Part shown: piece after piece, positions 22,799 through 34,731 of the stretch | Position numbering within the stretch: the stretch's first letter is position 1 | Layout: the number at the start of each line of letters is the position of its first letter | Source of the DNA: Phytophthora quininea | Lineage: Eukaryota; Oomycota; Peronosporomycetes; Peronosporales; Peronosporaceae | DNA: 64,000 bases | NCBI GenBank assembly: GCA_011947345.1 | Contig: JAAVTG010000579.1 | Location: forward strand, 310,001-374,000 | Direction: 5' to 3' | Translations under genes and position numbers: made by a program | The notes under the pieces: model-generated | The model's input: the letters and a program-made list of their open reading frames with translations, nothing else | What the model was told of the DNA's origin: nothing | Databases searched by the model: none

Positions 22799-25700
22799 AT
22801 GCGACGCGGCGGCGGCACCCGCAAGGAGCGGCTGCTGCGCGCCAAGCTCAAGAAGAAGATGCAGGACGAGGAGAACTCGCCCAACGGGGGCGCCGCCTCC
22901 ACCTTTGAGGACATCCTGCAGATGAGCGACCTGTCGGAGCAGTCTCTGCTCGAGAACCTGCGCAAGCGCTACGAGCACGAGCTCATCTACACGTACGTGG
23001 GACCCATCCTCATCGCCATCAACCCGTACAAGCAGTTGGACACGTACAGCGAGCGCAAGATGACTGAGTACTACGGCAAGGCCATGGGCATGCTGCCTCC
23101 GCACGTGTTCGCGCTGGCAGACCACGCCTACACGCAGCTCATCCAGGGCGGAGCGCTGGACCCGGCCAACCAGAGCATCATTATCAGCGGAGAGTCGGGC
23201 TCGGGCAAGACGGAGACCACCAAGATCATCATGCAGTACCTGGCCAGAGCCACGAGCTACAGGAAAATGCCGAATGAGGGAGAGCCGGTGCAAGTGGAGG
23301 TGCCTAATGGCAATGGAGCCATGAGTGGCGCTCTGGGCAAGCTGGAGGAGAAGGTGCTGGAGTCCAATCCGTTGCTCGAGTCGTTCGGCAATGCCAAGAC
23401 GCTCCGGAACGACAACTCGAGTCGCTTCGGCAAGTTCATTGAGATCCAGTTCAACCACCACGGCAAGATTGTTGGCGCCCAGATCCTGAACTTCTTGCTG
23501 GAGAAGACGCGCATCGTGTCGCAGAGTCTTGGCGAGAGGAACTACCACATCTTCTACCAGTTGTTGGCTGGAGCGGACAATGCGCTGAGGGAAAGGTTGC
23601 AGCTGCAGACCGTGTACGATTACGAGTACCTGCGGAAAAGCGAGTGCTTCAGCATCCACTCGTGTGACGACGCCAAGGAGTTTGCCACGACGAGAAGGTG
23701 TATGGAGACCATCGGGATCACCAACGATCGCCAGGAGATGGTGTTCGAGTTGTTGGCGGCAGTGCTTCACCTCGGAAACTTGGAGTTTGCCACGGAAAAC
23801 GAGTCGTGCGTGGTGGTCGGCGACTCGACGAACGGTATGAAGCACGTGGCGTCGCTGCTGAAGGTGAGCGAGGATGCGCTTTCCCAAGCACTGCTGACAC
23901 GCCAGCTCTACGTGGGCGGAAAGGTCATCGTGCAGCAGCAAAACTCGGACCAGGTCCGCGACAAGCGAGACGCACTTGCTAAGGGCATCTACTCGTCGCT
24001 GTTCTTGTGGCTTGTGTCCGAGTTGAACCGCACGATCTCACGCAATCAGGAAAAGTGGGGCTTCATTGGTGTGCTGGATATCTACGGCTTCGAAAAGTTC
24101 GAGTGGAACACATTCGAGCAGTTGTGCATTAACTACGCCAACGAGAAGCTGCAGAGGCATTTCAACCAGCACATGCTGGAGGTGGAGCAGAACGACTATG
24201 CCAAGGAAGGAATTGACTGGAAGCACATTGACTTCGAGGACAACCAGGAGTGTCTGGATCTGATCGAGAGCAAGGTGAACGGCAAGCCGGGCATCTTCAT
24301 CTCGCTGGACGATAACTGGCGGCTGAAGGGTGAGGAGGCCAATAAGAAGTTCGTGTCAAACTTGCACGCCTCCTTTGGGCGCGCGTCCAGTGGACAGGCG
24401 AGCAGCAAGAATAAGTTTTACGTCCACCCGAAGATGGACGCAGACCTGCACTTTGGTATCAAGCATTACGCTGGTGAAGTGATCTATGATGCGAGCGGGT
24501 TCAACGACAAGAATAACGAGACGCTGAACGACGACATGAAGGAGCTGATTCGGCAGTCGAAGAGTGACTGGCTGCGTGGAATCTTCGACCTGAACATGCA
24601 GTCGATTGAGGCCATTCCGGGGAATAAGCCACAGCAGCAGCACTCGATCTCTCGTCGTCCGAACGAGATGAAAAGATGCACCAGCAGGGCGGCAAGTCCC
24701 GCAACATTCGCGAGATCTCGGTTAGTGCCCAATTCCGGTACCAACTGCATGAACTCATGAATAAGATTTCGTTGGCAAACCCTCGGTATGTGCGTTGCAT
24801 CAAGCCGAACGAGTTCAAGCGTCCGAGTGAGCTCAATGACGTGGATTGCGCTCGCCAATTGAAGTACTCAGGTATGATGGAAGCGATCCAGATCCGCCAG
24901 CGTGGTTTTGCCCTGCGCGAAGACCACGATGTGTTTTTCTACGACTATCAGTCCCTCGCGCCGGACGCAGAAAACATCAAGGAGCTCATGGAGGAGATCT
25001 CGTCGATGCTGGGCGCCGGAAAGGAAGAATGGCAACTAGGCAAGACGAAGGTGTTCCTAAAGCGAGCAATGGCGTTCAAACTACGGAAGCTTGAAGTCCT
25101 CCGTTGCAAGTCTGCCGCGCGGGCAATTCAGAAGTGGGTCCGTAACATTGCAAGGGCAGAAGCTGCCATCAAGGTTCAAACTAAGGTTCGGCAGTTCGTT
25201 GCGAGACGACAACTCCAGCGGCTTCGTCGTAGTGCGTACCGTGTTATGTACATCCTTCGCATGCGTGTAGCGATGAGTAAGTACGAACACTTACGTGCGG
25301 AGCATCGCCTTAAGAACGAGAAGGCGGTGGTGGTGCAAAAGATTGTGCGCGGACATCTCGTTCGGAAACGCGATCTTCTCCATCCGTTTGGAGGACTTGG
25401 TCCGAAGGAGTTGGACATTAAGATTGCTGAGATGGAGACTGCGATCGAGGAGGCTGCCACAAGCAAGCAGTTTGAACTGTGCGCTAACTTGCAGCTCGAG
25501 CTAGAGAAGATCGTGGAGGCGCGAAGGAAGGTGCGGACTGCTAAGGAGATTGATGCGGAGATCAAGAAAGTCAATGAAGACATGGAGGCGGCTGCAATGG
25601 CAAAGCAGTTTGGGCGGTGTGCGGAGCTTCAGAAGGAGTTGGAGGTGCTGCAAGAGGCACGGAAGAACGTGAAGGAGGATCTGAACGAATTGGAGCCTGA

Positions 25701-28700
25701 GGAGCTGGACGAGCGCATCCACGCCATGGAAACTAAGATTGCTGACGCGATGGCTGCTCGGGACTTCGCAAAGTGCGGTGACCTACAAATTAGTTTAGAT
25801 GCCTTGGTTACTGCACGGAAGAAAAGAAGACCCCGAGGAGTTGGATGCGGAGATTGAAGAGCTTAACCAAGAACTGGATCGCCTTATGAGGCAGAAGCAG
25901 TTTGAGAAGTGTGCAAACATCCAAAAGGACATTGACCTTCTCAAGAAGAAGCGTGCGAAGTTTCCTGCTGCAAAGCCTGCGCCAACACCTGAACCTGAGC
26001 CACCTGCTCCAGAGGTGCCCGAGTCGTCACCGCCAGCCGAGTTGGCAGTAGCGGAGCCGACACCGCCTCCTTCCCCCAAGAAGAATGATACACCTCCACC
26101 TGAGCCAGAGGTCCCTGCAACCCCGCGCCACCCTCCAATATGGATCGTCGTGGTATTCCGGCTGAGCGCTCAGAGTCCGATTCTTTGGCGCCAAGCTCCT
26201 CTCCTCCTGCGTTTCCGGGGAGAAGCGGCCAGATATGCCACCAGCACCGACTCCAGTTCCGGCGCCAGCCCCGCATCAAGCTTTGTCATTTGAAGAATAC
26301 CCGGCCGCTGCACCGCTTGCAAACGACTTCAGCACCGCCCAAGAGATGCCTCCACCAGCTCCTACGGCTCCTCCAGCACCTACAGCTCCGCCGCAAAGGC
26401 ACCCGCCCGCGATCTATAATGCTCCTTCTGCAAGCGCTGCGTGGAGCACATCGAGGTCCGTGATGCCCCCGCCAAAGCAACCGCCGTACGAACGCCGTGC
26501 ACGATCAGGCTCCAACAGTTCTGCGACGTCTGGGCATTCGTTTGCAAAGTCGCACTCGTCCATGATGTCTTCTTCATCGATGGCGTCTAGATCAAAGAAA
26601 TCGTCTAATGTTGACGCGTCGCGCACGGTTGCTCGCCTGCGACCAGCGAAGGCGATTACGATCAGCGAGGACGCCTCAGTTCTGGAGGCGGCACGGTTGA
26701 TGAAGTCTCATCGCGCAGCCGCTGTTCTTGTGACCAACTGGGAAGGTGCATTAGTTGGTATCTTTTCGGATACTGATGCTGCTCGACGTGTTGTGTCGAA
26801 GGCTATGGATGCGGCAAGAATCACTGTCGGGTCGGTAATGACGCCAGACCCGCGCTGTGTAAACTTGGAAGATAGCGCGGTGGACGCAATGGACATCATG
26901 ATCACTGGGAAGTTCCGTCATTTGCCTGTGATGAGTTCCAACAGCGGTAACATTGTCGGTCTGCTGAATGTGGCAAAATGCTTGCACGACGCGATTCGTC
27001 GTGTTGAAAACATGTCGACCTCGCTTCAGCAGGAGTTGGGGGCTAACGGTGACAACGCCATGGTTCGTGGAATGCTGGAAAAATGTTGTCCCCATCCCTG
27101 CACGATGTTCTCTCCGCTCCTGGTGAGGTAATGGCACCGCTCGTGTACGCTAACATGTCAGTGTATGAGGCATCGACGTACATGGCTGATACGAAGCACC
27201 CGGTGCTTGTCGTTAGCACAAACCCTGACGCACCCGAGCTTATCGGTATTTTCACGCCGAAGGATGTCCTGATTCGTGTCATTGCAGAGGATTTGGATAT
27301 TAACACTACGACGGTCGGGGACGTGATGACCTCCAACCCAGAATCAGCAGCGCCCGAGACATCGGTCCTTGATGCTTTCCACATCATGCATGACGGTAAG
27401 TTCTTGAATTTGCCAGTCGTTTCGCCAGATTCTGGAGAAATCTTGGGTGTCGCCGACGTACTGTCGATCAGTCAAGCATCTTTCGGCGAGTCTCGAGATA
27501 TTGGCAAATTCTTTAACGCAGCGTTCGACTACCGTGATGATGATACCGTTTCGATGAAGTCTGGCAAGTCAACGTCCACGCACCGATCAACCGCTAGTAA
27601 AGCACGTCAGCAGAAGGATCGCGACAAAGGCCTTAACATCCGTCCCGTGTCCAGCCTTCGCCCTCTTCCGGCAATCACGATCGATGAAGTTACATCAGTG
27701 TTCGACGCGGCTCTGACGATGAAGCAGAAGCGGACAGATGCTTTGCTGATTGTGGACGAAGCTGGTGGCTTGAGTGGCATTCTCACTGACACGGACATTT
27801 GCCGTCGTGTACTAGCATTAAATCTGATCCCTGAAGAAGTGCCTGTATGCAATGTGATGACGAGAGATATCAAGTACGTCTCTCCCAACGACAGTGCCAT
27901 CGACGCGCTGCTCATGATGCAAGAGGGACACTTCCGCCACCTGCCAGTTGTTGACGGCGGTAGCATTGCTGGCGTCTTGAACATTGGCAAGTGCATTTAC
28001 GACGTTGCTAAGCGACTCGAGCACGCTATGCAGTCTAGTGACCAGCTAAAGGCTTCACTGGAAAAGAGCGGCAAATCGTCTACCCTCCAGCAGTTACTTG
28101 GTCCGATGCTGGAGAAATTGTCGACACCGACTATGGGTTCAATCCTTGAAAGTGTAGCAGAAGACGGGTCTACTCCTGCGCCGCGTTTGCCAAAGTCATC
28201 ACTAGTTAGTGACGTTGTGAAGGCGATGGCATCGACGAAGAAGGCAGCATTGATTGTGGACGACTACAACTTTGACAAGTTGGTGGGTGTCTTCTCGCCC
28301 AACGAGTTGGTGTTGAACGTGCTGGCAAAGTCGCGTAAGCCCTCGGCGACGTATGTGGAGGAGGTCATGCTGAATGACCCAGAAATCGCCACACCCTCTA
28401 CGTCCGTGTTGGATGGCTTGCACATCATGCATGACAGTCGATGCCTGGAGATTCCAATTTTGAAGAACGACTCAAATGAACTTGTCGGGATGGTTGACGT
28501 GCTTGACCTGAGCTACGGCACCATCGACGCTATCTACGGCGAAAATCGCGAGCAGATGCAGGAGTTCTGGAACACAACATTGCAACTGGATCAGCCCTCG
28601 CAGCCGTCGGAAGCCGGCGAGCGTGAGCGTACAACCCTATTGTCGAGAGCAGAGCAGGAAGAGAAGCGCCGAACAGTGGCGAAGTTGCGTCCGACCAAGG

Positions 28701-31700
28701 TGCTGACGGTATCTGAATCAACGTCGATCGCAGAGTTGGCGCGTACTATGGGCCGCAACAAGATGGACTGTGTACTAGTTGTATCAGAGGACGGAATGCT
28801 GAACGGTATTATCACGGATACGGATTTGACGCGCCGGGTAGTCTCGGAAAACCGCCCGCTGGAGTCGACGATGGTGGGGGATGTTATGACACGTAACCCT
28901 GTCTTCGTGTCATCGGATGATCCGGCTATTGATGCGCTTGTTAGCATGCTAGAAGGAAAGTTCCGTCACCTACCTGTCGTCGAGCGAGACGGCCCTGTTG
29001 TGGGTATTCTCAGTATTGCGAAGTGCTTGTATGATGCAATTCGGAAAATGGAGAAGTCGGAGCAATCCTCAGCAGCACTGCGTCACACACTGGAGAAGGA
29101 GATGAAGAGCCGCGTGAACGGTGGGGCCCGTGCCCCTGGCGTCTCGCAGCTACTCGGCTCCATGGTGAACAAAATGTTCTCGCCCGATATCAAGACAGTC
29201 ATCGAAGAGGAAGGCATTGAGCCGCCACGTGTACAGCGATATACGTCTGTGTTTGAAGTGTCGAAGCAAATGTCGATCACGAAAAAGGCAGCACTAGTAG
29301 TAGGCAATCGCGGCCAGTACTGTGGTCTGTTCACCCCGAAGGAAATGTTGGAGAAGGTGCTTGCGCGTGGTCTTCCCGTTCACACAACGCCCGTGTGCGA
29401 GGTAATGAAGGACAAGGATGTGACCATCAATGGAGCCACGTCCGTCATTGACGCGATGCACGCGATGCACGACCAGAAGACGCTGTACCTTGCCGTTTTG
29501 CCTGCAGACTCAAGCAAGCTTCCACTTGGCCTAATCGACGTGCTTTCATTGAGCTACGGGTCTTTTGCGAAGGGCAAACCTAGCGAGTGGAAATCCTTCT
29601 GGAATGCTTCGTTCGAAGCCACCGACGACGATGATGTGTCGTCGATGCATAGTTTCCGAAGTGGACTTTCGCACAATCTGACTGGAAGCACTAGCGGCTT
29701 GAGTCAAAAGGCTAAGAAGGCAAGTCCGGCGACAGGAGATGTACGTCCTGTGTCGAAGCTACGTCCGTCCAAGGCAATCACGATTTCCGAGACGTACTCC
29801 GTTGCTGACGCTGCGAAGGAGATGGGAGCAGCACAGACCGACGCAGCTTTGATTATTGGTAGGGATGGCGGCTTGCTGGGTATTCTCACGGATACAGATA
29901 TCACACGACGTGTGGTGGCTCTTGGTAACGATCCGTTCTTCGTTAGCGTGTTAGATGTCATGACTCCAGACCCGCAATTCGTCGACGAACGCGACAGCGC
30001 AATGGACGCCATGTTCATGATGCTTGAGGGCAAATTCCGCCACCTGCCAGTGGTGGATGAAACAGGGATGGTTGCTGGCATGTTGCGCATCCAAAAGTGT
30101 TTGTACGATGCTATCACGCGCATTGAGAAGGTGCAACAATCGTCCAGTGGGTCGCTTCGCCAGCGCCTGGAGAAGCAACTGCAGGCCACCGGCATTGGCT
30201 CGGGCCAGGGTGCTTTGAAGCAGCTCGTGGCTCCGATGGTCGAAAAATTGCTTTCGCCGACTGTAGACTCGATTTTAGAGGATGAAACTCTGCCACCTCT
30301 TGTCAGTGAGAACGACACAGTGGTGGAGGTTGCCCGTCAGATGGCGGCATCGCGCAAGGCCGCCCTCATTGTGGAGGACCCGAATGGTGATAACGCGTCG
30401 TCTGTGAGTGGTGGACACCGGTCTTCCGTTAGCGGCGGAGGCTACGATATTGGCACCTCAGCGCTGACAAGGAAGGTGTTGGGTGTGTTCACCCCGAAGG
30501 ACTTGCTGCTGCGCGTTACGGGCGCTGGTCTGGACGCTGCGCAGACAACCGTGGGACAGGTAATGACGCCTGAGCCGGAGACGGCACCACCAACCACAAA
30601 GCTTGTGGATGCGCTTCACATCATGTATGAGCACAACTTCTTGCATCTACCAATCGTTAACGACGAGACCGGTACCATTGTTGGCATGCTCGATGTGCTG
30701 TCGCTCTGCTACGGTACCTTTGCCAGTGGAGCCGCGGCGGAGAGTGGAAAGCCCGTTGATGAGGACTCCGACTGGCGTGCATTCTGGGACGTTTCACTTG
30801 CTCTCGGCCACGACGAAGATGAGTTTAGCGAGCTTGCTAGCATTGCTGGGTCGCGAATCTCGCGACGGCGGCCTGGTAAATACACCGAAAGCCACCATTC
30901 GTCGATGATGGACCACGTTCCCGAGCCCGAGGGTGCGATGCGCCCTGTTTCCATGCTTCGGCCGCAGGAAGTGACTCGCATCAACGAGTTTATTACTGTG
31001 GCGGAGGCAGCCAAGCGCATGCGGCAAGCTCGCGTTGAAGCTGTAGTGGTTACGACCGAGGAAGGCGAGCTGCGAGGTATTTTGACCGACACTGACATCA
31101 CCCGCCGCGTTCTTGCAGAAGACGTTGACCCTGAAAGCTGCTCGGTTGCGTCTGTGATGACGACGAAGCCAATGTGTGTGTTCATGGAGGACCAGGCTAT
31201 TGAGGCCATCACCAAGATGCTTGAAGGCAAATTCAAGCATCTGCCAGTCCTTGGGTCGGATGGCACACCGCAGGGCATGCTAGACATCTCAAAGTGTCTG
31301 TACGATGCCATCACATGCCTGGAGAAGGTGCAGCAGTCGACGGAGGCAGCAGCAAGCGAGTTTTCTAGAGATCTCGGCACTGGATCCAACTTGCAAAGGC
31401 TGCTGGGCCCCATGATGGAGAAGATGGTGCGACCAACTGTAGGAGATGCCCTCGACGGCGAGATCATGCCGCCTGTCGTGAACATTCACACAACGGCAGC
31501 GCGAGCGGCGAAGTTGATGGCCAACACGAAGAAGGCAGCGATCGTATTAAGCGACGAGCAAGAGCTGTGCGGTATGGTGACGACTAAGGATCTGCTGCGT
31601 AAACTGGTAGCTAAGGGGCTGTACGCCGAGACGACCACTGTGGAAGAAGTTATGACCATGGACCCAGATCTGATGGGCCCCGACATGAGCATTGTCGACG

Positions 31701-32703
31701 GCTTGCGCTCACTCCACGACGCAGGCCAACTGTTCATGCCAGTGTTGGCAGACGACGGAGAGATTTTGGGCATGGCGGATGTGATTTGCCTGAGCTACGG
31801 CCAGTTCCAGACCACCTCTGGTGGCACTTCGAACGGCGACTGGCGACAGTTCTGGCAGACGGCTATGAACTTGCAGGAAGAGGTGGCTGGCGGTGCGTAC
31901 GGCGGAATGAACGACGACGTTCGGTCTGTGGGCACGATCGAGGAGTTCGAGCGCGACGAATACAACGCGAGCGTGTCGACACCTACAGCGAGTGCTGTCG
32001 GTGCCAACGGAGCTGGTCGGTACTCCAACTCGCTTGGTGCATACGCTGAGCTGGGCGAGAGTGTGTCCGTCGTGAGCGGAGCCAATACAACCACGACAAG
32101 TGCGCTGATGCAGAGCAGGACGGACGAGAACACGTTTGTGTTCAAGGTTAGCGACGGCCCGCAGGGCCATTTCCACCGCATCATGTGTCGGTTCGACTCG
32201 ATGGGGCCGCTTCTCGAGCAGATCCGGTTCAAGATGGGACTGGAAGGTATGGAAGCGCTGCGTTTGAAATATGAAGACGATGAAGGCGATCTGGCGCTGC
32301 TGACGTCCGACGAGAGCCTCATTGAGGCGGTTCACATGGCCCAGCGAGCCGGGTGGAAGCGCCTGGTGCTAGTGGTGGATGTCGTCAAGCAGCAGATTCA
32401 CGAGGGCAATGGCAGCGTTGTGTCTGCCGTGTCTGCTGCGAGCTCGGCCGCGAGTACAAACGCGGCACCGGCGGGCAAGCCCGCAACCGCTTCCTCACCA
32501 AGGTGGACGAAATGTCTTCGTCAGACAGCAGCAGCGAGAGTAGCTCCGACGAGGAGGTTGTGCGCCGGAAGAGCAAGAAGTCTCGCCGCAGAAACCGCAA
32601 CCGGGGCTTCTCGACGAACGAGAACGTGGCTCTGATCGGCGGCGCAGCGACGTTGCTTGTGGGTTTGGGAGCTGCAGCCATCATGTTGCTGCGGCGCAAG
32701 TAG
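22799..32703 (+). CDS. Giant myosin with IQ, CBS-repeat, PB1 and C-terminal membrane anchor (class XXIX type)
   Basis: Actin-based motor of about 3,300 residues. The head shows a P-loop (GESGSGKTETTK, residues 131-142), switch I (NDNSSRFGKF, 204-213) and switch II (DIYGFEKFE, 427-435), with no N-terminal SH3-like domain. Three IQ motifs follow (about 25110-25380), then four UVR-like helical hairpins each ending in a xxCAxLQ word (25400-25950), a Pro-rich linker and 20 CBS domains as ten Bateman pairs (26625-31800). A PB1 domain with an acidic KYEDDEGD motif (about 32128-32385), a Ser-rich basic stretch and a terminal hydrophobic helix (about 32625-32690) end the protein. This matches, from memory, the stramenopile class XXIX myosins. 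Single-base shifts near 24650, 25823, 26130, 26220, 27085 and 32485 break the frame and are probably sequence errors. Start is the ATG at 22799. No introns are evident. Confidence 0.9.
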
Positions 32704-32719
32704 GAGTGTAGGAATGTTA

Positions 32720-32756
32720 TGACAGAGAGAGAGAGAGAGAGAGAGAGGAGAATAAA
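32720..32756 (+). terminator. Myosin 3' UTR: GA microsatellite and AATAAA signal
   Basis: Seventeen bases after the myosin stop codon a GA dinucleotide run begins (about 32723-32748), followed directly by AATAAA at 32751-32756, a likely polyadenylation signal. Confidence 0.5.
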
Positions 32757-32921
32757 GAAATTGTACTTGCTTGTTTGCAGACGAAACGATTCGTTCTAGT
32801 TGGGGCCGTACTGGTTGTGGGGGCATCAAAACGTGCAAGGTGTCTTTGCATTCTTCTAGAGCAAAGCCTTGCTAGGTGGGTGGGGGCAATTTTCTACATA
32901 CAACGACGCTGCAGTCGCATC

Positions 32922-33776
32922 TTACACGGACGTCACGTTCAGTTGGAGGTTTTCCTTCTTGGTCTTTGCGTCTTGTTGGCCGCTAGTGACGACGGTGAGT
33001 TTGTCGGTAGGCTCACTGCATTCATCATCCGTCGGTGTACCGAGACTGTCATCCGAGCATGCAGCAGGAGACTGCGCGGCCTGCGCCACGATGAAGCTCT
33101 CGTCTCGCACATCTTTCTTGAGGAAGTTGTCTTGGATGTAGAACTGCAGCGCGTTCATCATACACGGACACGCGATCATCACAATGCCCAGCTCGATGTC
33201 CGGGTGGTGCTCTAGCGGCTTGAAGAGCATCACTGCCAGACTGCCGAGCGGCTTCTCGAACGCCAAGATCAACAACGCGATAATGAATTTGGCCGAGAAG
33301 ATGACGACAATCCACGACAAGAGCTGCAGCAGCCAGATTTTGACGCGAACGGGGGTGCCGTAGTCTCCTGGTGTTTGCAGAGCGGTCCAGTGGAAGTGTA
33401 GAGCCAGCAACACCACCGCTGAGAGCAGAATGTAGTTGAGGAACACGCCGATCGTCGTGTCCAGCGTGAAGTTGACGAAGTAGAGCGCGCACTGGTCCAC
33501 CGACTGCTCTTCCTGCTTTTCTTGTTTCTGGTACGAGTAGAGCATGATGGCGATGAGCAGGTTGGCCACGTGCGCGAAGCTGGCGCCCACCATCTGCTTG
33601 GACGCGTCGAAGGCCCACACCGTGAGCGGCCGGCGCGGCACCTCGCGCAGTCGCTTGAACACCAGCACGGACAGCGCGATGAGTCCCAGCAGAACCTGCA
33701 ACGCCGCCGCAAAGTCGCCGCTCAGCAGCTTGCACTCCTCCAGATTGCCGTCTTCATTGCCCGACCACGACTGCAT
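32922..33776 (-). CDS. STIMATE/TMEM110-like multipass membrane protein, 284 aa
   Basis: The family signature is clear near the N-terminus: a Cys followed by LLSGDF, a first membrane helix, then KRLREVPRRP, TVWAFDASKQ and an AHVANL helix (about residues 15-85). About five membrane helices follow and the C-terminal 60 residues are polar. In animals STIMATE is an ER protein at ER-plasma membrane contacts that helps STIM1 activate Ca2+ entry; fungal members lie in the vacuole membrane. The role in an oomycete is unknown. The frame is open upstream to 33845 without an ATG, so I use the ATG at 33776. A LINE insertion lies 126 bp upstream of this start, so its promoter may have been displaced. Confidence 0.8.
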   Translation of the reverse strand: MQSWSGNEDGNLEECKLLSGDFAAALQVLLGLIALSVLVFKRLREVPRRPLTVWAFDASKQMVGASFAHVANLLIAIMLYSYQKQEKQEEQSVDQCALYFVNFTLDTTIGVFLNYILLSAVVLLALHFHWTALQTPGDYGTPVRVKIWLLQLLSWIVVIFSAKFIIALLILAFEKPLGSLAVMLFKPLEHHPDIELGIVMIACPCMMNALQFYIQDNFLKKDVRDESFIVAQAAQSPAACSDDSLGTPTDDECSEPTDKLTVVTSGQQDAKTKKENLQLNVTSV

Positions 33777-33902
33777 GTCGTCTCTGCTGTTGCTAGAGAG
33801 CGACTGTGCCAAGAGCGACGAGCCAGGATGGGCCGTTTTTCGCAAGAATTTGTATACAGTACTCTACTCGTATACTAGTAATATGTACAACTGCTCTTGC
33901 CT

Positions 33903-34711
33903 CTTCAGCCATGAAGACTTTCATCTCCGTGATCACCCTCTCTCGCATCTGATCGCCGAGTGCTCGACAGATACAGTGATGGAGTCGATCGACGCATTGA
34001 AATCGCTTCGGGTCGTAGTCCTCCCGGTATACTCCGATCTCCAATTTCGCCGAAGTTGGAAATTACTACCTACTCGGTCACGATTTCACTTCTTTCGCAC
34101 ACTGGGGTACACGAGACTTAGCTTGTGTATATCCAGGATGTGACGCTATTGAAACGGAGAACCATGTCTTCTTTGGTTGTCCTCGCGCTGCCCTACTCTG
34201 GGATATTATTTTGAATGACTGGTGTAACGTGGTGGCTGGCTCGCTCACGTGGACAATGATATGCACTTTACAAGCCCCTACGTGGGCGGTGGGGCTTACG
34301 TCCGACATAGAACATCTCTCTTCCCTCTGGATGCTCATCCGTTCGATAGTTCTCTACGTATTGTGGACTGTGCGCAATAAGCACCAGTTTGAGGACGGCC
34401 CGCCACTGGAAGCTACGTCAATCTGCTTTCGGGTTTATTCAGTCTTTGGTGTCCATTTCAGATCTCTGTTGAGGTCGTCAAACCCTCCAACCCGGGATCA
34501 CCTGCATCGATGCTTGGGGTTGTTCCCGATGACGTCTCGACTGGGGCGCTTCATCGCTGCACACCCTCGGGTCTTCGTTCTTCGCCCCAACGCGTTATAT
34601 GTCAATGACCTCGGCAGTCTACGAGCTCCCCAGCTCTCTGTAGTTAATAGCATTTGTACATCGCCGCAATTTGAGAAGTCCTGACAACAATAAAGTTAAT
34701 CATTATCCCCC
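33903..34711 (+). mobile_element. 5'-truncated LINE with 15-bp target-site duplication
   Basis: The insert of 809 bp is flanked by identical 15-bp copies of CAACTGCTCTTGCCT at 33888-33902 and 34712-34726. It encodes only the end of a LINE polyprotein: a zf-RVT-type segment CDAIETENHVFFGCPRA (about 34135-34185), then W- and R-rich helical sequence to a stop near 34683. Its 3' end contains AATAAAG, and no reverse transcriptase domain is left. A frame change near 34110 disrupts even this part. Flanking direct repeats plus 5' truncation are the marks of target-primed reverse transcription. Confidence 0.85.
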
Positions 34712-34731
34712 CAACTGCTCTTGCCTTTGCT

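Noticed and set aside
22649..23941. 430-codon frame antisense to the myosin head
   Set aside because: The plus strand encodes intact motor motifs here; GC-rich codon bias commonly opens an antisense frame.
33777..33845. Extended N-terminus of the STIMATE-like protein
   Set aside because: The extension has no ATG (it would need TTG), and the family signature starts just after the ATG at 33776.
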